NCBI GenBank assembly: GCA_028753945.1
Contig: JAPNXP010000015.1
Location: forward strand, 558,001-622,000
Reading direction: 5' to 3'
From: Hexactinellida sp. DTS-2022
Lineage: Eukaryota; Porifera; Hexactinellida
DNA length: 64,000 bases
Numbering within the stretch: the stretch's first letter is position 1; each line of letters opens with the position of its first letter. The notes under the pieces were generated by a model. It did not search any database. It saw nothing but the letters and a program-made list of their open reading frames with translations, and had not been told where the DNA came from. Below, piece after piece: positions 1 through 8,560 of the stretch. The translations under genes and the position numbers were made by a program.

Positions 1-1208
1 CGAAGTTCTGGGATAAGTTGAAGCCGTACATGAGAGCGCACCCCTACGTGACAAACCAGTTCGTGACGTCATTTTGTCGCGGGCTGGGGTCCCGCGGTTT
101 CCATCAGGGCAGACAGCTGCTGGCCGCGGATTGGACCAATCACAGCGCTCAGCAGCTGCAGCCACACTTCCTGGACGAGTACTACCATCTCGGGAAGTCC
201 GCTAATAAAATAATAGTCGACACTCTGTACGTGTCAGCGGCGAGCGGCGCGTTTAACGGCGCTCAGAGCCTCGTGTGTAACGGGGAGGTTTCCAGGAATG
301 CAATTGGATCCGACTCCAGGCTAATCGTCCGTCTGTTCATGACGGAAATAGCTATCAACAGAGCCATACTAGTCACGTATACGTATAAGGAAAGACCTGA
401 TTATGAGGGAAACATACGGCATTTGTTAGAGCTCAATCTCTCCAACCTGAAAGGGCCGAAGTACATAATACTAGACCCCAAGGCCAGTATCGAGGGGCCG
501 GAGGAACTGGACAAACTCGACCAGCGGTTGCTGGAGCTGTACGGCGTTAGACGGTCCCCTGCTTCCCCCCTAACAGAGGTAGGGGTGCAGAGGGGGACAG
601 AGGAACAGCACCTGGCCTACGCCCCTATATCCCATGAGTTCTTGGACAGACTGGACAGTTTGATGCTTGAGAAGGTGCACGAAGAATGGCACACGGCGTA
701 TTTCCTAATAGCACATAAAGACATTGATAAGGCGAGCGTTCGTGAGATACGAATAAACCTGCTGCCCCCAGAACTCCCTGTAGCCGCAGCTAGCAACTAC
801 AAATTCTCTTTCTCGATTGGAGAAATTAGAATAATGGACCCTGGCTGTCTCAATTCATTCAATCATTCTGTCCATAATCTGAAAGCTTCCAGCTTCGACT
901 GGTCAGACGTCACGGCCCGTAGCCTGAGCGTCTCCTTTATGCTGAAATGGGACTCTCCCCCCCTGCCCCCCTCCGACCCTGCCTCACACTACAATGTGTA
1001 TCTAGCTACCGACAAGAATGTGTCTCATAACAACACTGAATTCTTGGGACAGTCTCACACCAACTATTTCTATGTCAGAAACGTTAAAATCAAGCTTAAC
1101 TCGGAACAGCTGTTCGTTCTATTCGCGGTTGTCCAGGCTGTGACCACCAGTGGGCTGTGTCTGGCAACCAAAAAGAGCGCAAAGTTAGAGCTCAAATGGA
1201 ACAAGTGA
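1..1208 (+). CDS. ENGASE: Cytosolic endo-beta-N-acetylglucosaminidase (GH85), C-terminal part
   Basis: The open frame runs in from the left edge (first full codon at 3), so the 5' half is missing. About 401 residues remain; the human protein is 743. The first visible stretch, with VTSFCRGLG and then a W-x(5)-SAQQLQP segment, corresponds to the part just after the GH85 catalytic barrel. The rest is the beta-sandwich C-terminal region. The family cleaves the GlcNAc-GlcNAc core of free N-glycans in the cytosol during glycoprotein turnover. The catalytic Glu/Asn region would lie outside the window, so activity cannot be judged. No in-frame ATG precedes codon 30, which fits a truncated gene rather than a short one. 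The next gene on the same strand starts 241 bp downstream. Confidence 0.88.
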   Translation, partial: KFWDKLKPYMRAHPYVTNQFVTSFCRGLGSRGFHQGRQLLAADWTNHSAQQLQPHFLDEYYHLGKSANKIIVDTLYVSAASGAFNGAQSLVCNGEVSRNAIGSDSRLIVRLFMTEIAINRAILVTYTYKERPDYEGNIRHLLELNLSNLKGPKYIILDPKASIEGPEELDKLDQRLLELYGVRRSPASPLTEVGVQRGTEEQHLAYAPISHEFLDRLDSLMLEKVHEEWHTAYFLIAHKDIDKASVREIRINLLPPELPVAAASNYKFSFSIGEIRIMDPGCLNSFNHSVHNLKASSFDWSDVTARSLSVSFMLKWDSPPLPPSDPASHYNVYLATDKNVSHNNTEFLGQSHTNYFYVRNVKIKLNSEQLFVLFAVVQAVTTSGLCLATKKSAKLELKWNK

Positions 1209-1449
1209 CTGAATACGATTTGTATATGTTTAATTAATTTTAATTAATCTAGTTGAATTGATTGCTAAAACCATTGTGAATGCCATGTATACATGAGCCC
1301 GCTACAATTTAATTAACAGATACTTATGATCATTAAATCACCGAACTGTGATCGGTAATTGCACTCAATTTATGCAATCACAGTTATTTGCTTATAAATG
1401 TAATTAATTAACCGCTGAGTAGCTGAAATGTCCCAGTAGAGTTATTGAA

Positions 1450-1986
1450 ATGAAGCTTGAGGTGTTTTTGATAATTTTATCAATAACTTGTGCCAGTTCT
1501 GTTATGATTCCCTCCATTGATATTGATGGAGATTATAACGAACAATCGCGTAAAAATGTAACTTTCGAATACCGCAACTGTGCAAGTAACTTCACATATC
1601 CGGCTCAAATAATATCCTTAGTAATAGACCCATTTCCTGTCGACTTCACCAGGAATATGAAAATAATCTACAAAATCGCGCTCCGCAAAAATCTTATAAC
1701 TCCTGCGGACTTAATTATAGTATTCAACTTTGGGTTTATTCACTATAAGCGGGTGCTCGACCTCTGCTCAGAGCTGGAGTACAAGCTAGACATGCAGTGC
1801 CCCTTGCAAAAGCAGTTATACCAAGGTTACTATAGGTTTTCTCTGAGACCATATCAGTTTATTGGGAAAAGCTTGGACGGTATATGGGCCAAGCTAATGA
1901 TTATTAGCGGCAGTGATGAGGAAGTGTTTATGTGTATCAAATTCAGAATCAGAGCAAAGAAGTACAACCAACCACTTAGCAATTAA
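1450..1986 (+). CDS. Secreted ML-domain lipid-binding protein (GM2 activator/NPC2-like)
   Basis: The 178-residue protein opens with a hydrophobic signal peptide (about residues 1-17, LEVFLIILSITCASS). The mature part has the ML-domain pattern: an early NC in FEYRNCASNF, the SLVIDPFPV strand, then DLC, a QCPL segment and a final MCIKF strand. The four mature cysteines could make two disulfides. ML proteins bind single lipids in a beta-sandwich pocket and act in lysosomes or outside the cell (GM2A, NPC2, MD-2). Which lipid this one binds cannot be read from sequence. It is intronless. A GM2A-like assignment is favoured by the DxCS...CPL spacing, but NPC2-like or plant/fungal-type PG/PI transfer proteins are alternatives. 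Confidence 0.7.
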   Translation: MKLEVFLIILSITCASSVMIPSIDIDGDYNEQSRKNVTFEYRNCASNFTYPAQIISLVIDPFPVDFTRNMKIIYKIALRKNLITPADLIIVFNFGFIHYKRVLDLCSELEYKLDMQCPLQKQLYQGYYRFSLRPYQFIGKSLDGIWAKLMIISGSDEEVFMCIKFRIRAKKYNQPLSN

Positions 1987-2249
1987 CACCTGTTTGTTGT
2001 TGTTATATTATCTATTGTGTAATTAATGTACATGTAAACATTGTAAAGGAATATCAATTGTTGTCTATAATTGTTTACAAAAACAACAGGGTTTGCGAAA
2101 ACACAACACGAGCCATACATGGAAAGTATGATAGGAACTGTCTAGGATTGTTGACCACAACAAGTTCAACACAAAAACAAACAAACAATCGAGTAAATAG
2201 GGACTTGCGACAGCAAATAAAAGCGTGGTACGAACGGGAGTTTAGTGCA

Positions 2250-2840
2250 ATGGCAAAACCCGAGTACAAGCAGTACAATCAAGTGAGAGCTTCCAAGTCC
2301 GGAATGAACGCAGACCTGCAAAAGAAGATGCTTGAGAACTATTCCCTCGAGGCGGAACTCCAGGTTAAGCAGTGGATAGAGGAGGTCATAGGCCTCAGCT
2401 GTGAGGGCAGTTTCTCAGCTTGGCTTCGGGACGGGACCGTCCTCTCTCTGCTCATGAACGCGATACAGCCGGGCTCCGTGCCCCCCACTAAGAAGAGCAC
2501 CATGCCCTTCAAGCAGATGGAGTGCATAAACCTGTTTCTGATAGCCGCGGAGAAATACGGGATCAAGAAAACAGACCTGTTCGTTACTCTCGACCTGTAT
2601 GAGGACAACAACCCCGCCCAGGTTGTGTCAACCCTCCGGGCGCTAGACCGCCTCTCCCACACCAAAGGGTTCGAGGGTCCGACTTACGCCCCTAAGCAGT
2701 CGGCGTATAATCCGAGGGACTTCTCTGACGAGAAGATAAACGCGGGTAAAGCGATTATAGGCGCTCAGTATGGGTACGTAACGGGGGCGAGTCAGAAGGG
2801 ACTCACCGCTTATGGACGCAGGAGAGACATTCATAATTAG
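2250..2840 (+). CDS. Transgelin-like calponin-homology protein
   Basis: From the first in-frame ATG (2250) the protein is 196 residues, the usual transgelin length. The frame is open further upstream but has no ATG there. Residues about 28-140 form one CH domain, with the FKQMECINLFLIAAEKYG and KTDLFVTLDLYE segments typical of transgelin/calponin. The C-terminus carries one calponin-like repeat (IGAQYG...GASQKGLTAYGRRR). Transgelins bundle and stabilise actin filaments in the cytoplasm and are markers of contractile cells in animals. The single CLIK repeat favours transgelin over calponin, which has three. It is intronless and follows the ML gene on the same strand. Confidence 0.9.
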   Translation: MAKPEYKQYNQVRASKSGMNADLQKKMLENYSLEAELQVKQWIEEVIGLSCEGSFSAWLRDGTVLSLLMNAIQPGSVPPTKKSTMPFKQMECINLFLIAAEKYGIKKTDLFVTLDLYEDNNPAQVVSTLRALDRLSHTKGFEGPTYAPKQSAYNPRDFSDEKINAGKAIIGAQYGYVTGASQKGLTAYGRRRDIHN

Positions 2841-3327
2841 TCTACCAAGTATATCTAACTACTGTACTAGCTTATTCGTATAACCCCAGTTCAATTGAAA
2901 TATCCACTTTCTAATTATAGCTAGCTTTCCAACTAAATCATATCTATACAGAGAATCTGTAGAGCAGTTCAAGGATTTATTTCCTAATTAGTATCTCATT
3001 ATAGGAGCTGGTGTGTTATACTGTCATATAGTCATTACCAGAATAATACTGTATACTCCCCTAATAGAAATTAGCTTATATAGTAATACTGTAAGATGAA
3101 AGTTTATTCTTTGCAAAAGCAACACGAGTCCGCTAAATGTCCTCAATAGGAATTGCTATTGAAATTATGTAGCTTTTGTATGCACAACAATTTATTCGTA
3201 TAATCTCTGACCTGTAATCTGGTACGTACAGGTATTCCTGCTACAATAATATCAGTTACTTTTCCACACACACTTCCTATATATAATTACTATAGCTTAT
3301 TGTTGGTATAATTGTAGAGAAATCCGA
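2841..3327 (+). other. Intergenic, transgelin to RAB35
   Basis: This 487-bp AT-rich spacer has no convincing ORF or RNA gene. It should hold the transgelin 3' UTR and the RAB35 promoter. No TATA or polyadenylation signal stands out. Confidence 0.5.
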
Positions 3328-3936
3328 ATGGCTCGCGAGTACGATCATCTTTTCAAACTGCTAATTATCGGCGACACGAGCGTTGGCAAGAGCAGCATTC
3401 TGCTACGATTCGCAGACAACCTTTTCTCGGGAACCTACATCACGACTATTGGCGTAGACTTCAAGATACGCACAATGGAGATGAACGGCGAGAAGATAAA
3501 ACTCCAGATTTGGGACACGGCTGGCCAGGAGCGGTTCCGCACCATCACCGCCACCTACTACCGGGGCACACACGGGGTCATCATAGTATATGACGTCACC
3601 AATGCGGACAGCTTCAACAACGTGAAGCGCTGGATCACAGAGATTGAGAATAACTGCGATTACGTGGACAAAGTGTTGGTGGGGAACAAGGACGATATTC
3701 CGGATAAGAAAGCTGTCTCACACGCCGAGTCCCAGCGACTGGCCGACTCCCAAGGAATGGTTCTCTACGAAACTTCCGCGAAAGAAAACATAAACATTGA
3801 AGAGGTGTTCGACTACATTACCAAGAAAGTTCTGCAAACTAAAAAGGAAAAAGTGTCCAAAATGGATACACAGAACGATAAGATTATTCTCGGCAAGAAG
3901 TCAGCCCATAAAGGGAAGAAGAACTGTTGTAGTTAG
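3328..3936 (+). CDS. RAB35: Small GTPase Rab35
   Basis: The 202-residue protein begins [16 protein letters not shown], as in animal Rab35. It has all five G motifs: GDTSVGKSS (P-loop), TTIG (switch I), WDTAGQE (switch II), NKDD and ETSAK. RabF motifs such as IGVDFKIRT and YYRGTHG are present. It ends CCS, a geranylgeranylation site. Rab35 acts at the plasma membrane and endosomes in rapid recycling, cytokinesis and phosphoinositide turnover. The P-loop has T-S where human Rab35 has S-G, a tolerated change. It is intronless, unlike vertebrate RAB35. Rab1/Rab8/Rab10 are the nearest alternatives, but the N-terminus and switch regions favour Rab35. Confidence 0.92.
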   Translation: MAREYDHLFKLLIIGDTSVGKSSILLRFADNLFSGTYITTIGVDFKIRTMEMNGEKIKLQIWDTAGQERFRTITATYYRGTHGVIIVYDVTNADSFNNVKRWITEIENNCDYVDKVLVGNKDDIPDKKAVSHAESQRLADSQGMVLYETSAKENINIEEVFDYITKKVLQTKKEKVSKMDTQNDKIILGKKSAHKGKKNCCS

Positions 3937-4164
3937 GCCGGCGGGTGTACGTATTAATTCTTATGCTATTGCACATTCGTGTTGAATTTATTTGTATAGG
4001 TTTGGGACACCCAAGTGCATCTCTGTGTATATGTAAGTATGTCAGCTAACTTTCTCATTAAATTAAATTCTTGTAATAATTAATTATCACATTTTATTAT
4101 TTGTGTCATTTCGGTTGCTATAGTTATTTCTGTTTATCATAATTCTAACCATGGGGTAAATATG
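3937..4164. other. Intergenic, RAB35 3' flank
   Basis: This AT-rich spacer has no gene. An ATTAAA near 4056 could serve RAB35 polyadenylation. It leads directly into the MITE at 4165-4314. Confidence 0.4.
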
Positions 4165-4314
4165 TACAATTAATACGAACACGGATAAGGGGAAAATAGG
4201 TTAAGGAGTATAAGGTCAATTCCCCTAGCTTATGTACAAATGCATGCAAATTACTTCGGTTAATACGAACAGATTTCTACAATCCCCTGGTGTTCGTATT
4301 ACGAGAGTCTACTG
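4165..4314. mobile_element. MITE family A (pogo-like ends), left end eroded
   Basis: The right terminal repeat at 4291-4314 reads as the reverse of CAGTAGACTCTCGTAATAC and is followed by TA. The left end is eroded but keeps TTAATACGAACACGG near 4171. The interior repeats TTAATACGAAC and the phrase TTCCCCTAGCTTATG, which recurs in similar form in the elements at 19248 and 32053. The element ends 27 bp before the SPAG8 start codon, so it probably forms part of that gene's promoter or 5' UTR. Confidence 0.75.
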
Positions 4315-4340
4315 TATTATATTTGGGTGTTTGTGCAGTT

Positions 4341-4883
4341 ATGGCGATAAACCAGTACTCCCTGAAGACGCTGCTTGGCAACTGGTCTGAGGAGCAGGCA
4401 TGCGTCCCCCTGGACCAGGGAGAGGACATGCGTAAGGTGCAGACACACGGACACAAGGGGATCATGGGGGCGGAGACCGCCGCTACATACGACACCACCA
4501 ATATCATAAACTTCCCCTCCCCAAGCAAACCCGTTGAGACGGTGGGCACCCGGACCCAGCTGATGGAGAGACAGATGTACGAAATAGCCGCCCGACAGGT
4601 CGAGGAGACCAGCAGGCCTCCAGAGGTACACATTGATTATAACTCAACCACAAAGAAGGATTTCACGCGTGAGTTCGACAGCTCGCGGCCCCAGCCCACC
4701 CTAGAGCATAATATATACAGCGACAACGCGGTCACTTTCTGGTCCACCTCTGCGAAAACCGGCATCCATGGTGTGACTAATATTAAAAGTGACGATTCTC
4801 CCTTCAAGAAGAACACCGCGTTCTCCGCTCCCATAGAGGAGTACAAGGACCAGGAACTGCCGCACGGGCACCAGCGGAGATAG
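4341..4883 (+). CDS. SPAG8: SPAG8-like ciliary/sperm-tail protein
   Basis: The 180-residue protein starts at ATG 4341. A longer open frame upstream only crosses the MITE. Two blocks match the conserved part of sperm-associated antigen 8: an N-terminal LLGNWSEEQ followed by HGHKGI, and a C-terminal block with VTFW, GVTNIKSDDSPF and NTAFSAP. SPAG8 is known as a sperm/ciliary protein found inside axonemal doublet microtubules. The protein here is much shorter than human SPAG8 (485) because the low-complexity N-terminal half is absent. It is intronless. CFAP107 shares the NWxEE motif but lacks the C-terminal block. Confidence 0.72.
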   Translation: MAINQYSLKTLLGNWSEEQACVPLDQGEDMRKVQTHGHKGIMGAETAATYDTTNIINFPSPSKPVETVGTRTQLMERQMYEIAARQVEETSRPPEVHIDYNSTTKKDFTREFDSSRPQPTLEHNIYSDNAVTFWSTSAKTGIHGVTNIKSDDSPFKKNTAFSAPIEEYKDQELPHGHQRR

Positions 4884-5192
4884 ACACCATACAAACTCGA
4901 TACTTACACGTTATTATATCTACCGTCATTATAGAGTATATCGCTATTGTTATATACGTAATTTGGAATTCCAGAGCCCATAGAGCTAATGAGAATATTT
5001 ATGTTATGTAAGCATAAATATTTACATTAGTGTTTGAAAAGAATATTTTATGATGTCACTGGTAACTATAAAACCCCGCTTATGGGACTTCCTATTCATT
5101 TACAATACGTATGGTATTATCATTGTTTCATTGAGGCTGAATATATGGAGATGAGTATATGGTAATATTGTGTATGACGTCATTAGGTGTCT
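4884..5192. promoter_or_regulatory. Intergenic with palindromic CRE before TRIM37
   Basis: This AT-rich spacer has no gene. A perfect TGACGTCA palindrome (CREB/ATF-type site) lies at 5175-5182, 10 bp before the TRIM37 start codon. The site is seen directly. Its function is inference. Confidence 0.4.
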
Positions 5193-8100
5193 ATGGCTAT
5201 CTCGCTGCCCCCGGATAACCCTCTCCTGCTTAACCTGGAGGATGTGTTCTGTTGCTACATTTGCATGGGGAGACTGCACGACACGCGTCTCTGTCCCAAG
5301 TGCAGCAAGATGTGCTGTTTCCAGTGCATTCGCCGCTGGCTTATCGAGCAGAAGCCCAGCTGTCCGCACTGCCGAAGCAGTCTGCTGTTGCACGAACTGG
5401 TCAAGTGTAGGTGGGTGGACGACCTCCTGCCTAGGCTGGAGAGTCAGAGCAGGAAGGAGGCTCTCTGCAAGGACCAGTGCACCACGCACTCAGAACAGGT
5501 TAGCTATGGTAGCTATTGTTGTTATGCTTATGGGTGTATAGCCAGGTCTGCTTATTGTGAACAATGTTACGTCTGCTTAGTATGAAAACTTTTATTTATA
5601 GCTCGTTTCAGCTGCGTCATAAGGAAGCTAAAGTTGAAATACTAAAACTTCGTGAAAATATGGAAGAATATTCATTATTACAATATAACTTACTTTAATT
5701 CGCATTGAAGACCGTAAGGTATTTTTGGATTCTGATAGTATTATCTGCGCACAATCCAAAAGCCCTATAGTATGGCTCGATCCTCCGGGGCTGTTCTATA
5801 AATAGAACGGACACACTTGGGACATGTCCAGTACTTTTACCCGAGCCTAATTTTTTAATATATACATTCAACTCCCGTTATACCGAGTACCACGTTCCCG
5901 AGCACTTTGTTATAACGGTAGTTGACTGTAGACAGACGTAGTATAAGATAACCCGATTGCATTTAGTTGAGTGTGTACTGCGTGACGTGCGGCGTGTGCG
6001 TGTGCCACCAGTGCGCGCTGTGGGCGGGAGAGCACTCCAAGCACAAGTTCCAGCCCGTGACTGAGGTGTACGACGAGCACAAGAAGGAGCTCTACGGAGA
6101 AGTTAAGAACCTCAAGAAGAGACTGGCCGAGATCTTGGATTGTGTGTCCGACATTGACAGACAGCTGTCTTCGTACAATCACGAGAGGGAAACCCAGCTA
6201 AAGCAGATGAACAAGGTACTATAGTGAAGCTGTCAATTATAAGCACCTGGTGTCCCAAATAGTGGCATTAATGACAAAGGACAGTCAAAATTTGTTTGTA
6301 TTAACCGGGTAATTTGTATTAACCGGTGTAATTTGTATTGCAAATCCTTTGAAGGTTCCAAAAATGGTGTTCGTACTATCTAGGTTCTACTGTATATTGT
6401 TGTTGTTATTGTTGTTGTTTACTTGTGTTTATAACAACAGGTGATGAAAGACATAACTTCCCGCATCGACATGCAGATCAGCTCCCAGATCGCTAAGCTC
6501 CGTCACCAGCAGTCTACGCTCCAGAAAGATAGCGACATTGTCGAACAGAAGATCGGAGATGTTCTCAACAAGATCGAGACGAGCGTCAAGAGCGAGTTGA
6601 TACGCTCCTTTCCAGAGTTACTGCAAGAGCTCTTAGGAATGTCAGTTCAGCTGGCTAAGCCCCCAACAGCTAACCTCACCTGTCTCGGAAAGGATTTGGA
6701 GTTCACAAACGAGCTGGTGCCCCCCTACCTGACCCAGGAGTTCCTGATAGAGGGGTTCGGTTCCTGTCGGAGAAGGGGCACCCCCATATACTCGCCCCCT
6801 CTCTGTCTGCACGGACAGATCTGGAAGCTTAAGGTATTGTCAGCTGTTCCTTGTGTGTTTATAGCAATCATTACATTCCTTTCGTACACAGGTGTATCCA
6901 GATGGCAACGGAGTTTTCAGAGGCGACTTCTTGTCCGTATTCCTGGAGCTGAACCAGGGATTCCCTGGCTCTTCCAAGTACGAGTATCGCGTCTCTATGG
7001 AGCACGTGTCTGGGAACACGGACCGCACCGTGTACAGGGAATTCTCGTCAGACTTCGAGCCCGGCGAGTGCTGGGGGTACAATCGGTTCTACCGACTGGA
7101 GCACTTGGACACCAAGGGGTACATCGACTCCGTGGACGACACCCTGGTCCTCCAGTTCGCGGTCCGCTCCCCCTCCTTCTACCACGACAGTCAGCAGCAG
7201 CGCAAGCACGTGAGCAGTCTGAGGGAACAGCTGGAGAGCTTAAGGGGGCGCGTGAGGGAGTCCGAGCTGAGGAGCCCCTCAGTGGAGCTGGCGCTCAGCA
7301 GCGACGAGGAGGAGGCGGCGGAAGCTAAATCAGAGGTTAGTAATATAACTCTGTTACTATTGCTATCAAGGAATTATCCAGGAGCGAGAGACGCTCCTTT
7401 TGGAGCATGAATTTTGGAAAATTTGAATTTACGAGCGCGAAAATTTGGAATCCTCTCCTATACCGGTACATTAATTTGTGATTTAGAAAATGGCTGTATT
7501 ATACACTGATTGTTATAGCTCTGTCACTATCGCTATAACGGCTTAATGTCTGCTGTAGGATTCCGCTGCGGAGGCTAGCATCGCCTCCGAGGAGCTGGAC
7601 CGGGCCTTCCTGCTGCGCTTCGACGAGGGTCCGGCCCTCCCAGAGGCCGCAGTCCCCTCCGGCGGAGAGGGGGAGGACGGCCTCTACGAGCTGGTGGTGT
7701 CGGACACGGAGATACCGGGGCTGAGCGGAGACAGCCAGGAGTCCGCCGGGGACCCGCTGGCCAGCTCGCTGCTGGAGGGCGCTAGCGACCATTCTATGGA
7801 CTTGGAGTCCACCCTTGTGTCCGCCTCGGACCAGACGGCCGTGTCCAACTTGCTGCTCTCCTGCTCTCCGCGGGAACACAACGAGTCTCCCGTCTCTGGG
7901 GGGTCGGAGGGTCTCTCCATCCACTCCATCGACAGCCCCCCCCACGGGCCCGACTGGTCCCCCCCCGCCCTCTCGGAGCTCTTCCTGGAGTCCGCCGAGG
8001 AGCGGGGCCAGCAGCTCGCGGACATTATGTCCGACCTCTCAGACATGCAAGCGGCGGCGGCCGAACAAGCGCCTATGCAGGACTCATATTTGGAGGCGAC

Positions 8101-8362
8101 CCGATTCACTGACTCCCTGCCCACTAGTTTCCCCAACATACAAGCCAGCATCCTCGCCTGTCTGAGAGAAGTGAGCAACAATCCGCTCATCGGATTCGTG
8201 CCGGTGGCACAGCCACCTGACACCTCGGAACTCAACCTGATGCACATTATGCCGCTGCCCCCCGACAGCTCCCCCAGCGACACAGAGGAGGAGTACAGCC
8301 ACATGTGGATAGAGGAGAGAGAAGCGCAGCTGCCGGATGATGAGCAGCATATTCCCGAGTAG
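5193..8362 (+). CDS. TRIM37: E3 ubiquitin ligase TRIM37
   Basis: Five exons join in frame to about 731 residues: 5193-5498, 5967-6215, 6441-6833, 6892-7335 and 7559-8362, all with GT/AG ends and phase 0. Residues about 15-60 are a RING (CCYICMGRLHDTRLCPKC...CPHC). A B-box2 follows (VYCVTCGVCVCHQCALW), then a coiled coil. Next is a MATH/TRAF domain (IWKLKVYPDGNGVFRG...SKYEYRV...GECWGYNRF). The acidic Ser-rich tail is less conserved. The RING-B-box-coiled-coil-MATH order is unique to TRIM37, which ubiquitinates centrosomal, peroxisomal and chromatin substrates. It is shorter than human TRIM37 (964), mainly in the tail. Introns 1 and 2 contain MITE remnants. An ATTAAA at 8476 may end the transcript. 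Confidence 0.95.
5538..5585. mobile_element. MITE family D left-end fragment in TRIM37 intron 1
   Basis: The stretch starting GCCAGGTCTGCTTATTGTGA matches the left end of the complete element at 60283-60496 (CAGTCAGGTCTGCTTATTAT) and repeats its internal CGTCTGCTTA. No matching right end is seen. Confidence 0.5.
5865..5928. mobile_element. Short MITE family C copy in TRIM37 intron 1
   Basis: This 64-bp element is flanked by TA on both sides. The left end reads CATTCAACTCCCGTTATA and the right end is the reverse of CAGTCAACTACCGTTATAAC. Only the two terminal repeats remain, so it is an internally deleted copy. It ends 38 bp before the exon 2 acceptor. Confidence 0.7.
6290..6392. mobile_element. 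MITE family A fragment in TRIM37 intron 2
   Basis: The right end at about 6369-6392 (GTTCGTACTATCTAGGTTCT then ACTG and TA) and internal TTGTATTAACCGG repeats match family A. The left terminal repeat is missing. Confidence 0.6.
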
Positions 8363-8560
8363 CCAGTCAGTTGCTACGTAGTTGTTAATTACTCTCTCTG
8401 AGATTAATTATATTTTAGTTGTGTGCCAGTCTGTCCAGGCATTTATCACTCGAACACATCTCTATTTGCTGACTATTAAAGTACACTCGTGATTATACAT
8501 TAGCTGTTCAGTATCCATGGTTAACTATTGCATTGTGCTTATAGCTTAGTAGAGTAGTAG

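Noticed and set aside
2058..2249. Upstream extension of the transgelin frame
   Set aside because: No ATG in this part, and from 2250 the protein already has the family length and start.
4290..4340. Upstream extension of the SPAG8 frame
   Set aside because: It translates the MITE terminal repeat. The ATG at 4341 gives the family N-terminus.
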